Shown here one piece after another: positions 7,845 to 17,506 of a DNA stretch of 64,000 nucleotides. The notes beneath the pieces were generated by a model, which was not told the DNA's origin, searched no databases, and worked only from the letters and a program-made list of their open reading frames with translations. Positions within the stretch are counted from its first letter, which is position 1, and each line of letters begins with the position of its first letter. Location of the stretch: contig JAGOMA010000001.1 in assembly GCA_017993775.1 (NCBI GenBank), forward strand, positions 62,001 to 126,000. The letters are read 5' to 3'. Source of the DNA: Chloroflexota bacterium. Its GTDB lineage: Bacteria; Chloroflexota; Anaerolineae; Promineifilales; Promineifilaceae. The position numbers and the translations under genes were made by a program.

Positions 7845-8222
7845 GTGACCAATCCGTTTACTTTCTTTTTACGACAGTGGAATCGCAACCCGGATTTGGA
7901 TGAATTTGTGGCCTATTGGGATGGTTTGGAGCAAGTGATGGTGGGCGTCTATCGAAAAAAAATGACGCTTGCCGAAGCCGAACCAGAGTTTAGGCGGGTG
8001 TGGCCCTGGCTGCGGCGCGAGTATGATGCCTGGCGGGAGGTGTTACGGCCGTTTTGGCAGCAAACCAAAGCCGCCGGTATTGCCACTCAAACCGATCCTT
8101 TTCAACTGCTGCTCGCCATTCAAACCCCGCAGGAGATCAGCAGCGATTGGCGCGCCATGCAGCATTTGCCGGCCGCCAGAGAAGCTCTAAACCAATACAT
8201 TTTAAGTCAGGTGGAGGCATAA
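7845..8222 (+). CDS. Hypothetical protein, 125 aa
   Basis: GTG start with AGGGA upstream, 22 bp after the second usp-like gene. A Trp-rich, helical, soluble protein (FLRQWNRNPDLDEFVAYWDGL) without recognised motifs. Its stop is two bases before the ATG of the next gene, so it belongs to the same operon. Function unknown. Confidence 0.65.
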   Translation: MTNPFTFFLRQWNRNPDLDEFVAYWDGLEQVMVGVYRKKMTLAEAEPEFRRVWPWLRREYDAWREVLRPFWQQTKAAGIATQTDPFQLLLAIQTPQEISSDWRAMQHLPAAREALNQYILSQVEA

Positions 8223-8223
8223 G

Positions 8224-8655
8224 ATGCAAAGAGTGAAGCAACCGAAGATATTTTTATTGGGCTTGATATTAAGTATGCTCGTGACCGTGATTGTCTGGTA
8301 TTGGTATAAAAGTACGTCTGCGGAGGAGGGCGCGTTGGATTTGCTAGACCGGATGGCGGGAACGGAAGCGCGTCTGCGCCAGGCCCAAGCCACGCTTCGT
8401 GAACGAGATGCCATGCCGGCGCAGTATATTACGCTGGAGCGGAATGGGACCGTGCATGTGAAAACGGCCGTCTCCCCCGACGACCTGGAGCGTATCAAAG
8501 GCATTGGCCCGGTGTTTGCCGCCCGGCTGCAAGCCGCAGGTGTACACACCGTCGCCGATCTGGCGGCCCTCAATCCCGACCAGCTAGCCATCATTCTGGA
8601 TATTCCCGAAAGCCGCGCCGAAGCTGTTTTAGTTGAAGCCAACCGATTGGTTTAA
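8224..8655 (+). CDS. Membrane-anchored helix-hairpin-helix protein
   Basis: 143 residues: one N-terminal membrane helix (about 9-27), a short helical linker with heptad-like spacing (about 40-65), then a C-terminal helix-hairpin-helix pair (about 85-143) with LERIKGIGPVFAARLQAAGV and ADLAALNPDQL. This resembles the DUF4332-like HhH module found at the end of many bacterial proteins, which binds DNA or acts as an interaction domain. ATG preceded by GGAGG that overlaps the end of the upstream gene. Last gene of the usp-like operon, convergent with an ABC-F gene. Confidence 0.72.
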   Translation: MQRVKQPKIFLLGLILSMLVTVIVWYWYKSTSAEEGALDLLDRMAGTEARLRQAQATLRERDAMPAQYITLERNGTVHVKTAVSPDDLERIKGIGPVFAARLQAAGVHTVADLAALNPDQLAIILDIPESRAEAVLVEANRLV

Positions 8656-8703
8656 TCGCCCTGGCGCTTGCGCCTGCCTTTAACGAGATGTTGTCGACGG
8701 CCG

Positions 8704-10326
8704 TTACAAAAGCATGGTGGTTAAACGGCCGTCTTCTACCACCCACACTTCCTCCGCAAAACGCTCGATAAAATAACGGTCGTGGACCACGGCCAACACG
8801 GTGCCTTCAAACTGGCCCAATGCCTGCTCGAAGCGCGTCCGTGACGGGATGTCCAGGTGGTTGATCGGCTCGTCTAGCAGCAAAAAGTTGCAGCCTTCGG
8901 CCACCAGCCGGGCCAATGCCAGCCGTGCCCGTTCGCCAAAACTCAGCTGCTCGATGGGGCGCAGCGGGTCGTCGCCGCTGAACAGGAAGTAGTGGAGGTA
9001 GGAGCGGGCGTCGGTTTCGTTCAGCGGCGCGGCGCGCTGGATGGTTTCCAGGGCGGTCAGCCCCGGCGTCAGCCCTTCCTGCTCCTGCGACATGTAGCCC
9101 AGTTTGACGCTGCCGCCGAGACGAAGATGGCCGGATAACGGCCGTATCTCCCCGGCAATGGTGCGCAGCAGCGTGCTTTTCCCCGCCCCGTTTGGACCCG
9201 TCACCACTACCCGCTGTCCTGCCTGGAGCAGTTGGTTCAGGTCGGTGAGCAGCGGCGCAAACCCGGCGTAGCCTACGTTCAATCCTTCCAACGCCAGCAC
9301 ATCCCGCCCCAGGTGCGCCGGTTCCTCAAAATCCAGCTTTATTTGCCAACTTCGCGCCGGTTTTTCCACCCGTTCGTCGGAATTTTCGTATCGTTCCAGC
9401 TTCTTTTCGCGTGATTTGGCCCGTTTCATCGCTTTTTTGGCGAACATGCGCACGCCCGGTTGGCGAGCAGTCGTCGCCCGGTGGATGGCCATGGCGCTTT
9501 CCCGCTGCCGGGCGATGTCTTGCTTCAGGCGCCGAATTTCGTATACCTGGTCTTTGTAAGCCGACCATTTCTTTTCTTGCTCGTTGAGGTACTGCTCCAG
9601 GTAGTCGGTGTAGTTTCCGGCATATTCGCGGATCGTCTGGGTGATCGGGTCCAGGTCCAAAATGCGGTTGGCCGTCTGGTCCAAAAACGCGCGGTCGTGG
9701 GAGACGATGAGCGCGCCGCCGGGGAAATTGGCCAGCCACGCTTCCAGCCATTCCAGCATGGCGATGTCCAGGTGATTGGTCGGCTCGTCGAGTAGGAGCA
9801 GCTGCGGATCGCCCAGCAGCACCAGGGCCAGGGCGAGCCGCGTTTTTTGCCCGCCGCTGAGTGTGCCGACAAGCTGCGTCTGCGGCAGTAGGTCCAGGTC
9901 GAAGGCGGCGAGGATGGCGGGGATACGGCCGTTATCGCTCCGATTCAGCCGCATCAGCACGTCGTCGTAGGCTTCCTGCAATTCCTCACGCTCCGGGTTT
10001 TCGGCCAGGGCCAGGGCGAGTTGGGCCAGTTCGTCTTCCAATGTAGCGGGGTCGCCAACGGCCGTGTGCAGCACCTCCGCCACCGTCTGCGCCGGGTCTG
10101 GCTCGAAGCCCTGCGCCAGATGGCCCACACGCAGCGCACCCGGATTCAGGGCTACATAGCCCGAATCTGGTTTTTCCTGCCCGGTCAGCAGGCGCAGCAG
10201 GGTCGTCTTGCCGCTGCCGTTCGGGCCGATCAAGCCCACGCGCTCACCGCCGTTCACCGAAAACGTTATATTCTTCAGCACAGGCGCCAGCCCATACTGC
10301 TTGTTCAACCCGTGCGCAGTTAACAT
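8704..10326 (-). CDS. ABC-F family ATPase (copy 1)
   Basis: 540 residues with two ATP-binding cassettes and no membrane span. First cassette: GPNGSGKTTLLRLLTG, LSGGQKTRLALA, LLLDEPTNHLD. A charged linker with DQVYEIRRLKQDIARQ (ABC_tran_Xtn type) follows. Second cassette: GPNGAGKSTLLRTIAG, LSFGERARLALA, LLLDEPINHLD. Members bind the ribosomal E site and act as translation factors or antibiotic-protection proteins; which applies here cannot be told from sequence. The window holds a second copy at 15812 with the same order of motifs. ATG at 10326. Confidence 0.9.
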   Translation of the reverse strand: MLTAHGLNKQYGLAPVLKNITFSVNGGERVGLIGPNGSGKTTLLRLLTGQEKPDSGYVALNPGALRVGHLAQGFEPDPAQTVAEVLHTAVGDPATLEDELAQLALALAENPEREELQEAYDDVLMRLNRSDNGRIPAILAAFDLDLLPQTQLVGTLSGGQKTRLALALVLLGDPQLLLLDEPTNHLDIAMLEWLEAWLANFPGGALIVSHDRAFLDQTANRILDLDPITQTIREYAGNYTDYLEQYLNEQEKKWSAYKDQVYEIRRLKQDIARQRESAMAIHRATTARQPGVRMFAKKAMKRAKSREKKLERYENSDERVEKPARSWQIKLDFEEPAHLGRDVLALEGLNVGYAGFAPLLTDLNQLLQAGQRVVVTGPNGAGKSTLLRTIAGEIRPLSGHLRLGGSVKLGYMSQEQEGLTPGLTALETIQRAAPLNETDARSYLHYFLFSGDDPLRPIEQLSFGERARLALARLVAEGCNFLLLDEPINHLDIPSRTRFEQALGQFEGTVLAVVHDRYFIERFAEEVWVVEDGRLTTMLL

Positions 10327-10556
10327 AAAAACATACTCATTGGGTCACACAGAGGGATCGGATTTTCACGGAAAGCAAAAAATCCGTGCCCATCCATCCA
10401 AGCCGTGTCATTGATGTTTCGATCCTCTGGAAGGGCTTCGTCAAACGCAAACAGTACGTTTATGACGACCTTCATGGGGTTTAGTAGTGTAGCACAAGTC
10501 CTGAACGGGTGAGATAGGTCTGATCTGGAAACCCAAAACTGAAGCACGAATCGATT
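10327..10556. other. Intergenic region with a short hairpin-forming repeat
   Basis: 230 bp between two minus-strand genes. Contains a CACAGAGGG word at about 10341 and the inverted words TTTCACGGA and TCCGTG near 10366-10390, similar in style to simple-word repeats elsewhere. I see no convincing gene or promoter. Confidence 0.4.
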
Positions 10557-13500
10557 TTAAGGGCAGGCGGCTTTGTGCAAAAACTTGCGGCACTCATCTT
10601 CGGTCAGCCCACGGGTAAGGCGAGACTGGGCCAGAGCTGCCAATTCGTCAAGGTCTAGCGTATAGGTGCGCACCGTGCCATCGGCCCCGGCTGCTGCCAG
10701 ATTTGCACCGTCAGGGCTAAACGAAACGCCAAATACATTGCTGAGATTGCCATACAGGCTGAATAGCTCTTGGCCAGTGGCGACATCCCAGACTTTCGCC
10801 AGCCGGTCAAACCCGGCTGAAGCCAGACGCGTGCCGTCCTGGTTGAACGCCAGGCGCAGCACTAACCCGGCATGGCTGCCAAATGTGCGCAGCTTGTGAC
10901 CGGAAGCCACTTCCCAGAGGGTAATCGCGCCATCCTGGTCACCCATGGCCAGCGTGTTCCCATCCGGGCTAAGGGCGAGACCGTAAATGTCCTTGCCGTC
11001 GCCGGAGAAGGTGCGGATTTCCTCGCCCGTGGCAGCATCCCATTGGCGTACAAAATCATCATCGCCGCCGGTGAAAACGGAACGGCCGTCTCCACTAAAG
11101 ACCACATTCGTCACCATAGCCTGGCGGGTATGGCCGCTGAACGTCGTGATTGCCGCGCCGCTGGCCACATCCCAAACGTTGACCGAGCTATCCCAACTGG
11201 CGCTTGCCAACCGTGCGCCATCCGGGCTAAAAGCTAACCCGGTCACGAAGTTGACGTGACCGGTCAGGGTTTGCACGATGTTTCCGGTGTCGATGTCCCA
11301 AATCGTAATTGCGCCGTCCATGCCTCCGGCCGCCAGGCTCGACCCATCCGGGCTGATGGCCAACCCGGTCAGGCCAACAGCAGCTTCATCACCCCTGGAT
11401 AATGTGTGCAGCAGGCGGCCGGTATTGGCTTCCCAAAGCTTCACCGTGCCATCCACGCTGGCCGAGGCGAGGCGGCTGCCATCCGGGAAATAGGTGGCAT
11501 CCCAGACAATCGCGCCATGCGCCGGAATGGTCAGCAGTTCATGACCAAGCGCCGCATCCCATAAGCGCACGCTGCCGTCATAGCTGGAGGTGGCAATTTG
11601 CGATCCATCCGGGCTGCCCGCCACGCCGATGACGGTGCTGACCGAGGCGGCCAGGGCGAGCATTTGCTGACCCGTCCCTGAATCCCAGACGCGGGTAACG
11701 CCGTCCTGCCCGGCGGTGGCTAAACGGCCGTCTGCCAGAAAAGCCACATCGTACAAGCCGGACATTCGCAACAAATTCGCCAATTCCTGCCCTGTGGCCG
11801 CATCCCAGATTTTGGCGCTGCCATCTTCGCTGGCGGCGGCTAAACTTTGCCCATCGGGGCTAAATGTGACGCTGTGAATAATCCCGCCCAGCGTCTTGGT
11901 GAAGATTGGCGTCCCCTTGATGGCATCCCAAAGGGTGACAACGCCCTCATCGCCGCCCGTAGCCAGCCGGCTGCCATCGGGATGAAAGGCGATGGCTTTG
12001 GCCGGCAGACCGATGGGCGGCAAGGCCAGCGCTTCTTGCTGCGTGGCCAGGTCCCAAACTTTGGAAACACCGTCCATGTTGGCGACGGCCAGCCGCGTAC
12101 CGTCCGGGCTAAAGCTGATTTGCCCCACACCCAGGTTATAGCCAACCGTCGTTCCCACCGATTGTCCCGCCAGCGTGAACAATTTGTCTCCGCTGTCTGC
12201 ATCCCACAAGACCACACTGGTCGCTGCGGCAGTGGCCAGCACATCACCAGCGGGACTAAAGGCGAGGCTGTTGCCAAAATCAAGCGCCTCATCCTGCAAA
12301 TTGAGCAGCGGTTGGCCTGAATTTGTCTCCCAGACGGTGACATCGCCAAAAGCGCCCACGCTGGCAATCCGGGAACCGTCTGGACTGAAAGCGACATCGG
12401 GCGCACCCCCTTCGTGAGGGGGAAAGGTGCGCAGGAGATGGAGTTCAGGCAGGGATTGGTGCAGGGCGTTGCGCGCCTCCAGGGTGTCGGCTGTTTCCAG
12501 CGCCTGTAATGCCAGCAGTACGCTGCGTTCGGCATCCCCTTCCAGGTTGGTCACGGCCGCCGCCGCCAGTTCGCGCGAAGAGGCTAGTTGTTCTGTCTGG
12601 ATGGCACGCTGCGCAAACACAACGGCCGTTACGCCCAAAATGAGACCAATGGACAAAGCCATTACCAGCAGTGTCGCCCGTTGGCGTAAGCGCCGGTTAG
12701 CAACGGTCTGTTCCTCAGCGCGTATTCGCTCTGCCACAGCCAGTTGGCGGGCTGCCTCTAATTCGCGCTGCTGCTGCGCTTCTCGTTCGCGCTGCTCTTT
12801 TTCGGCCAGGGATTGGGACGCATCAAGAAACGTGCGTTCCAGGGCATTCACATTTTCCGCATGTTGCACTGACCATTCCATCGTTTGCGCCAGCCGCGCC
12901 CCGCGATAAAGGCCATCGGGATCACGGTTTCGCGCATCCCATTCCTGAGCAGCCTCGGTGAGGTGGCGGTGCAGGCGCAGCCCATCGCGGTCTTCTTCCA
13001 GCCAGCCGCGCAGCGTCGGCCATTCACGAATGAGAGCCTCGTGGGCCACTTCGGCAGTATCCTGGTCAGTGGTTACCAGGCGGGCATCGGCCAGGGTACT
13101 TAATACCTGATGGACGGTCTCCCTGTCTTCTGGTTTGGCAGATAGTTCCTCTAGCGTTACCCGGCGGCGGGTATCTGCCTGGGCATCGCCGCCGCCCAAT
13201 TCGGTGAGGCGCAGGAAAATCTGGCGAGCGATCTGGCGCTGTTCGCGGTCTAACTGGTCGTAGAAGACGGATTCGGCCGTTTCGGCAATGGCGCCGCGCA
13301 CGCCGCCGGAAGCGGTGTAGCCGCTCAATGTCAGCATGCGCCCACGCCGGCGCTGCCAGGTTGCCAGCAGGGCGTGGGAGAGCAGGGGCAGTGCGCCGGG
13401 TTCGGGCGTGTGTCCGGCGTCGGCACCCACGTCGTGGAGGAGCAGGTCAACCAGCCCAGCTTCAAACTCCCAGTGACCTTGTTTGGCCGGTTCTTCGATG

Positions 13501-14426
13501 GCACAGCGCAGTTCGTCGGTGGTCATGGGGCCGATGTATTCCTGGTGTTGGGCAAGCAGCTGCCGCAGCAGGTCGAAACGGGCGCAGTGGGCGTAAAAAT
13601 CGGCACGCAGCACAACCACGATAACGGCCGTTCCCCCCTCATAGCAGGCGGCAGTGGTCAAATTCTGCACAAAGGCTTGCTGTTCCGCTTCGCTGCGGCA
13701 GAGAGTAAACAGTTCTTCAAATTGATCGACGACGAGGAGGGTATGGGTGGAAACGGCCGTTTCCGCAGCTGTTCGTAAGGCACGGCTGAGTTTGTCCGGC
13801 TGCTGTGCCAGATCATCGGCGCATTTTCTGGATGGCAAACCAGGCGGTATTTCGCCATGTAGGGTGGCCGCCAGGCTTTCCAGCGGATGTGCCGTGGGCG
13901 TCACGACAAACAAGGGCCAGCCGGACGATAACGGCTGCCAGCGCAGCGTAGGAATCACCCCGGCGCGTATAAGGGATGACTTGCCGCTGCCCGATGCACC
14001 CACCACTGCCAAAAATCGCTGCTCCGCATTCGCCTGTTTTGTGAGACGTGCTGCCAGGTGTTCCGCCAGGGTTTCCCGCCCAAAAAACAGGTCGGCATCG
14101 GTTTCATCAAAATAGCACAGACCTTTGTAGGGGGGTAGTCCGGTGGCAGGCGCATCTTCACGACGAACGGCCGTTGCCAGTTCCAACAGCCGCGAGGCGA
14201 CTTCCGGCTCATTTTCAAGTTCCAGGATGGGTAGGAAACGGGCGGTGAGGGTAGCCAGATCGGGCAGCCGTTCGTTGTGTTCCAGCCGAGAAATTTGGGT
14301 ATCGCTGTAGCCGACAGCGATAGAAAGCTCGCGCTGGGTGTAACCGGCGCGGCGGCGCAAATACTTAAGCAGGTCGCCAAAAGTTGTGAAGCGGTCTAGG
14401 GCAAAACTGGTGCTTGAAACGGTCAT
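10557..14426 (-). CDS. HTH - STAND NTPase - membrane helix - 14 WD40 repeats
   Basis: 1289 residues from the ATG at 14426, chosen because GGAGG lies just upstream and a longer frame would start inside a repeat. Order: Xre-type helix-turn-helix (about 15-65, GYTQRELSIAVGYSDTQIS), novel STAND NTPase with P-loop GASGSGKSS (143-151) and Walker B LLVVDQFEELF, a winged-helix-like region with VAHEALIREWPTL, a coiled coil of Glu/Arg, one membrane helix (LLVMALSIGLILGVTAVVFA), then 14 repeats ending in VWD/LWD-like motifs, enough for two seven-bladed propellers. STAND proteins sense a ligand through the repeat domain and oligomerise with ATP. The HTH suggests a DNA-bound or signalling output. Its ligand is unknown; a conflict or immunity role is possible. 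Confidence 0.88.
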   Translation of the reverse strand: MTVSSTSFALDRFTTFGDLLKYLRRRAGYTQRELSIAVGYSDTQISRLEHNERLPDLATLTARFLPILELENEPEVASRLLELATAVRREDAPATGLPPYKGLCYFDETDADLFFGRETLAEHLAARLTKQANAEQRFLAVVGASGSGKSSLIRAGVIPTLRWQPLSSGWPLFVVTPTAHPLESLAATLHGEIPPGLPSRKCADDLAQQPDKLSRALRTAAETAVSTHTLLVVDQFEELFTLCRSEAEQQAFVQNLTTAACYEGGTAVIVVVLRADFYAHCARFDLLRQLLAQHQEYIGPMTTDELRCAIEEPAKQGHWEFEAGLVDLLLHDVGADAGHTPEPGALPLLSHALLATWQRRRGRMLTLSGYTASGGVRGAIAETAESVFYDQLDREQRQIARQIFLRLTELGGGDAQADTRRRVTLEELSAKPEDRETVHQVLSTLADARLVTTDQDTAEVAHEALIREWPTLRGWLEEDRDGLRLHRHLTEAAQEWDARNRDPDGLYRGARLAQTMEWSVQHAENVNALERTFLDASQSLAEKEQREREAQQQRELEAARQLAVAERIRAEEQTVANRRLRQRATLLVMALSIGLILGVTAVVFAQRAIQTEQLASSRELAAAAVTNLEGDAERSVLLALQALETADTLEARNALHQSLPELHLLRTFPPHEGGAPDVAFSPDGSRIASVGAFGDVTVWETNSGQPLLNLQDEALDFGNSLAFSPAGDVLATAAATSVVLWDADSGDKLFTLAGQSVGTTVGYNLGVGQISFSPDGTRLAVANMDGVSKVWDLATQQEALALPPIGLPAKAIAFHPDGSRLATGGDEGVVTLWDAIKGTPIFTKTLGGIIHSVTFSPDGQSLAAASEDGSAKIWDAATGQELANLLRMSGLYDVAFLADGRLATAGQDGVTRVWDSGTGQQMLALAASVSTVIGVAGSPDGSQIATSSYDGSVRLWDAALGHELLTIPAHGAIVWDATYFPDGSRLASASVDGTVKLWEANTGRLLHTLSRGDEAAVGLTGLAISPDGSSLAAGGMDGAITIWDIDTGNIVQTLTGHVNFVTGLAFSPDGARLASASWDSSVNVWDVASGAAITTFSGHTRQAMVTNVVFSGDGRSVFTGGDDDFVRQWDAATGEEIRTFSGDGKDIYGLALSPDGNTLAMGDQDGAITLWEVASGHKLRTFGSHAGLVLRLAFNQDGTRLASAGFDRLAKVWDVATGQELFSLYGNLSNVFGVSFSPDGANLAAAGADGTVRTYTLDLDELAALAQSRLTRGLTEDECRKFLHKAACP

Positions 14427-14439
14427 TGCGCCTCCTTCA

Positions 14440-14495
14440 AAAAAGTGACACAGAGTTACACAGAGACGACACTGCGATTCACAGAGAGAAAAGGG
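14440..14495. repeat. ACACAGAG-type simple-word repeat
   Basis: Purine-rich words GTGACACAGAG, TTACACAGAG, GATTCACAGAGAG follow one another upstream of the STAND gene. Related in style to CGCGGAG arms but without a visible opposite arm. The rest of the 312-bp gap to 14739 shows no gene. Confidence 0.5.
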
Positions 14496-14738
14496 AGAAA
14501 AATTAGGTTGGCACAATGTTGGGGAAGTGGCTCAGCGGACAAGATGTCCGCGCTCTCGGCTCGATCCAGTGATAATGAATAGTATAGTCGGTTTTGCGGC
14601 TGAACGGGGAATTTTGGCAAGTTTTGGCAAATTGCGCAGCAATTAAATGGGTATGCTGACAGGGAGGTTGGGACAGAATTGAGGTTTCCCGATCTGGCTC
14701 TGAGAGTCGCTTACGGTTATCCAAAAGGAGAGTGAACC

Positions 14739-15707
14739 ATGAGAACCCAATTTAAGTTGTTGACTGTCATGTTGTTAATCGTGTTGTGGAGTGTGGCTGG
14801 TTGTACCAGTGCGGCAAGCCAGCCTGTTGTGACGCCAGAAGCTGCGGAAGTGCCTACAGAGATGCCCACAGATGTTCCTGAACCAACGGCCGTTCCCGAG
14901 CCAACTGTTAACCCGGCTACGGCCGTTGTCCTGGACATGATTGAACGGGCTAATGCGGAGGACTATGCTGGCGCCGCCGAATTGGTCGCTGACGACATGA
15001 TGGCTTACTTTATTGGCATGCCGCCAACCGGCATGGAGATTTACCGGGGTAAGGAGCAGTTCCAGACATTTCTTGAAGAATGCTGCACCGGGGCAAACTT
15101 TGAATGGGAAGTGATCCCTAAGCGTGTTGAAGATGGCGTTGTCTTTGCCGAAAGCAAGACCTGGATGGATTTTACCCGCCAGTTGGGGGTGGCTCCGAAC
15201 AGTTGGCACGAGATTTTTGTGGTTGAGGATGGCAAGATTACGCTGTACGTCTCCATGATTACGGAAGAGGCGCTGGCTAATTTCAAACCGGCGTTGGCGG
15301 CGGTGATGCCGGAACTATTTGAAGTGGCGCTGCCAGAGGGCGAAACGCCGGTCAGTGAGGTAACTTTCACCATTGCCGACGGGACTTGCGCCTATGATGG
15401 CCCCATGACCTTGCAGGCCGGAGAAGTGACGGTCAATGTGGCTGTGCAAGATGAGATTTGGGAAAAATACGCCGTGACGTTGTTTACGCTGGACGAGGGC
15501 AAAGATATGCTCGACTTGATGGCGTCAACGTACAATGCGGGGCCGCCTTCCTGGTCAAATTTACTGTTTCTCGAAGAACTGGCGCCCGCTGCAAACGAAA
15601 CCTATCAAGGAGTCGCCGTTGATGAGGGGCTGCTTTACATGGTGTGCTGGGGCGGCTCGCCGGATATTGCCATTGGTAATGCCGGGCCGTTTGTGGTGAC
15701 ACCGTAA
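14739..15707 (+). CDS. Lipoprotein with NTF2/SnoaL-like domain
   Basis: 322 residues. Type II signal peptide with lipobox VAGC (Cys about 22), a Pro/Thr/Glu linker (about 30-65, with TAVPEPT), a SnoaL-like fold (about 65-175; YRGKEQFQTFLEECC and WHEIFVVEDGKITLYVSM), then a beta-rich C-terminal domain (about 205-322) resembling a cupredoxin-like or uncharacterised secreted domain. GGAG eight bases before the ATG. Single-gene unit ending at a strong terminator. Function unknown. Confidence 0.75.
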   Translation: MRTQFKLLTVMLLIVLWSVAGCTSAASQPVVTPEAAEVPTEMPTDVPEPTAVPEPTVNPATAVVLDMIERANAEDYAGAAELVADDMMAYFIGMPPTGMEIYRGKEQFQTFLEECCTGANFEWEVIPKRVEDGVVFAESKTWMDFTRQLGVAPNSWHEIFVVEDGKITLYVSMITEEALANFKPALAAVMPELFEVALPEGETPVSEVTFTIADGTCAYDGPMTLQAGEVTVNVAVQDEIWEKYAVTLFTLDEGKDMLDLMASTYNAGPPSWSNLLFLEELAPAANETYQGVAVDEGLLYMVCWGGSPDIAIGNAGPFVVTP

Positions 15708-15746
15708 CCAACCGGAATCGTTAAGATGCCTTAGTCGTGGTGTGTA

Positions 15747-15780
15747 CAGGGGCCGGTTATCGAGACCGGCCCCTGTTTTT
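15747..15780 (+). terminator. Intrinsic terminator after the lipoprotein gene
   Basis: CAGGGGCCGGT and ACCGGCCCCTG form an 11-bp stem around a TATCGAG loop, followed by TTTTT. Confidence 0.9.
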
Positions 15781-15811
15781 ATGGCTACTTTTTAGTTCTT
15801 GCCGCTGAATA

Positions 15812-17506
15812 TCATCCGTCGTTTACTTTGCCATCGGCTACCGTGCCATCGGCTACCGTGCCATCAGCCACCGTGCCATCGGCCACCACCCACACCTGGC
15901 TAGCGAAACGCTCGATGAAGAAGCGGTCGTGGACCACAGCCAGCACCGTGCCCTGGAACTGGGCCAGCGCCTCCTCAAAGTTGGTGCGCGAAGGGATGTC
16001 CAAATGGTTGATCGGCTCGTCCAGCAGCAGGAAGTTGCAGCCCTGGGCCACCAGCGTGGCCAGCGCCAGCCGCGACCGCTCGCCAAAGCTGAGTTGGGCG
16101 ATGGGACGCAGCGGGTCGTCGCCGCTGAAGAGGAAGTGGTGCAGGAAGGTGCGTGCCTCTGTCTGGTTCATCTCTGCCGCGCCGAGGATGGTGTCTAACG
16201 GCGTGTCGGCGGGGTCTAGCAGTTCTTGTTCCTGGCTCATGTAGCCCAACTGCACGCTGCGGCCCAATCGCACCTGCCCGGCTTGGGCTGGAATTTGCCC
16301 GGCGATGGTGCGCAGCAGCGTGGTTTTGCCGCTGCCGTTTTCGCCGGTCAGGACGACGCGCGCCCCGGCGCGAATGTCGCGGTTGATGTGGTGGAGGAGG
16401 GGGGAACGGCCGTTATACCCCACTGCCACATCTTCCAGCGTCAGCACATCGCGTCCCAGGTGGGCCGGGTCGAAGGTTAGTTTCATTTGCCAGCTGCGCG
16501 CCGGTTTTTCCACTCGCTCGTCCGATTCCAGATAGCGTTCCAGTTTGGTCTCGCGGGCTTTGGCCTTGCGGGCCACCTTTTTGGCGATGCCTTGCTGGTA
16601 ATCTTTGTAGCCCTTCTGCTTCATGACCCCGCCGCCAATGCGGATGGAGCTGGCCTGCCGTTCGGTATAGGCCGCCTGAGTTTTGGCGCGGGCAGCGTCT
16701 TGTTTCAGGCGGCGCGTTTCGGCCACCTGGTCTTTGTAGGCCGCCCACTGTTTATCCTGTTCGGACAGGATTTGCTCCAGGTAGCGGCTGTAGTTGCCCT
16801 GGTATTCGTGCAAGTTTTGGGTTTTAGGGTCTAAATCCAAAACGCGGTTGATGGTATGGTCCAAAAATGTGCGGTCATGGGAGACGATGAGCGCCGCGCC
16901 GGGAAAATCGGCCAGCCACGTTTCCAGCCATTCCAACATGCCGATGTCCAGGTGGTTGGTCGGTTCGTCCAGCAGCAGCAGTTCGGGGTCGGACAGCAGC
17001 ACCAGGGCCAGGGCCAGCCGTGTCTTTTGCCCGCCGCTGAGGCGGGCGGCTGGTTCTTCCGGCGGCACGTGGTCCAGGTCGAAGGCGGCCAGGATGGCCT
17101 GGGCGCGGGCAATGTCGCTGGTGGCCAGCCGGTTGAGGGTGCGGTCGTAGGCTTGCTGGAGGTCGGCGCGGTTTGGTTGGGCGACGAGCGCCTGGGCGAG
17201 TTGGGCCAGTTGGGTTTCCAGGATGATGGGGTCGCCAACGGCCGTATGCAGCAAATCCCCTACCGTCTGCCCTGGCTCCAGCGCCAGTCCCTGCGCCAGA
17301 TAGCCCACGCGCAGATCGGCCGGCGTCAGGCTGACGTGGCCGCTGTCTGGCTGCTGCTCGCCCGTGAGGATGCGCAGCAGAGTGGTTTTGCCGCAGCCGT
17401 TGGGGCCAATCAGGCCAACGCGCTCGCCAGCGTTGATGGAAAAAGATATGTGGTTGAGAAGTGGGTGCAGCCCGAAGGCTAAGTTAAGTTGGTGGGCAGT
17501 AAGCAT
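15812..17506 (-). CDS. ABC-F family ATPase (copy 2) with repetitive tail
   Basis: 564 residues. First cassette GPNGCGKTTLLRILTG, LSGGQKTRLALA, LLLDEPTNHLD; second GENGSGKTTLLRTIAG, LSFGERSRLALA, LLLDEPINHLD. The linker (about 235-330) is longer than in copy 1, with an Arg/Lys-rich RKAKARETKLERYLESDERV region. The C terminus is odd: VADGT is repeated four times, encoded by a 15-bp tandem repeat at 15831-15890. Soluble; a ribosome-associated translation factor by family. ATG at 17506. Paralog of 8704-10326, separated from it by the STAND gene and a lipoprotein gene. Confidence 0.9.
   Translation of the reverse strand: MLTAHQLNLAFGLHPLLNHISFSINAGERVGLIGPNGCGKTTLLRILTGEQQPDSGHVSLTPADLRVGYLAQGLALEPGQTVGDLLHTAVGDPIILETQLAQLAQALVAQPNRADLQQAYDRTLNRLATSDIARAQAILAAFDLDHVPPEEPAARLSGGQKTRLALALVLLSDPELLLLDEPTNHLDIGMLEWLETWLADFPGAALIVSHDRTFLDHTINRVLDLDPKTQNLHEYQGNYSRYLEQILSEQDKQWAAYKDQVAETRRLKQDAARAKTQAAYTERQASSIRIGGGVMKQKGYKDYQQGIAKKVARKAKARETKLERYLESDERVEKPARSWQMKLTFDPAHLGRDVLTLEDVAVGYNGRSPLLHHINRDIRAGARVVLTGENGSGKTTLLRTIAGQIPAQAGQVRLGRSVQLGYMSQEQELLDPADTPLDTILGAAEMNQTEARTFLHHFLFSGDDPLRPIAQLSFGERSRLALATLVAQGCNFLLLDEPINHLDIPSRTNFEEALAQFQGTVLAVVHDRFFIERFASQVWVVADGTVADGTVADGTVADGKVNDG
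15831..15890. repeat. Four tandem 15-bp units encoding VADGT
   Basis: CCATCGGCTACCGTG and variants occur four times in line at the 3' end of the ABC-F gene. Units one and two are identical; three and four differ by one to four bases. The unit length keeps the frame. Confidence 0.9.

Noticed and set aside
10320..10547. 75-codon minus-strand frame
   Set aside because: No ribosome site or family similarity; lies in a repeat-bearing gap.
14427..14516. 30-codon N-terminal extension of the STAND protein
   Set aside because: Encoded by an ACACAGAG repeat and rich in Cys/Ser; the ATG at 14426 has a good ribosome site.
14540..14575. tRNA-like stretch (GTGGCTCAGCGG and GGCTCGATCC words)
   Set aside because: No cloverleaf with acceptor and anticodon stems can be drawn.
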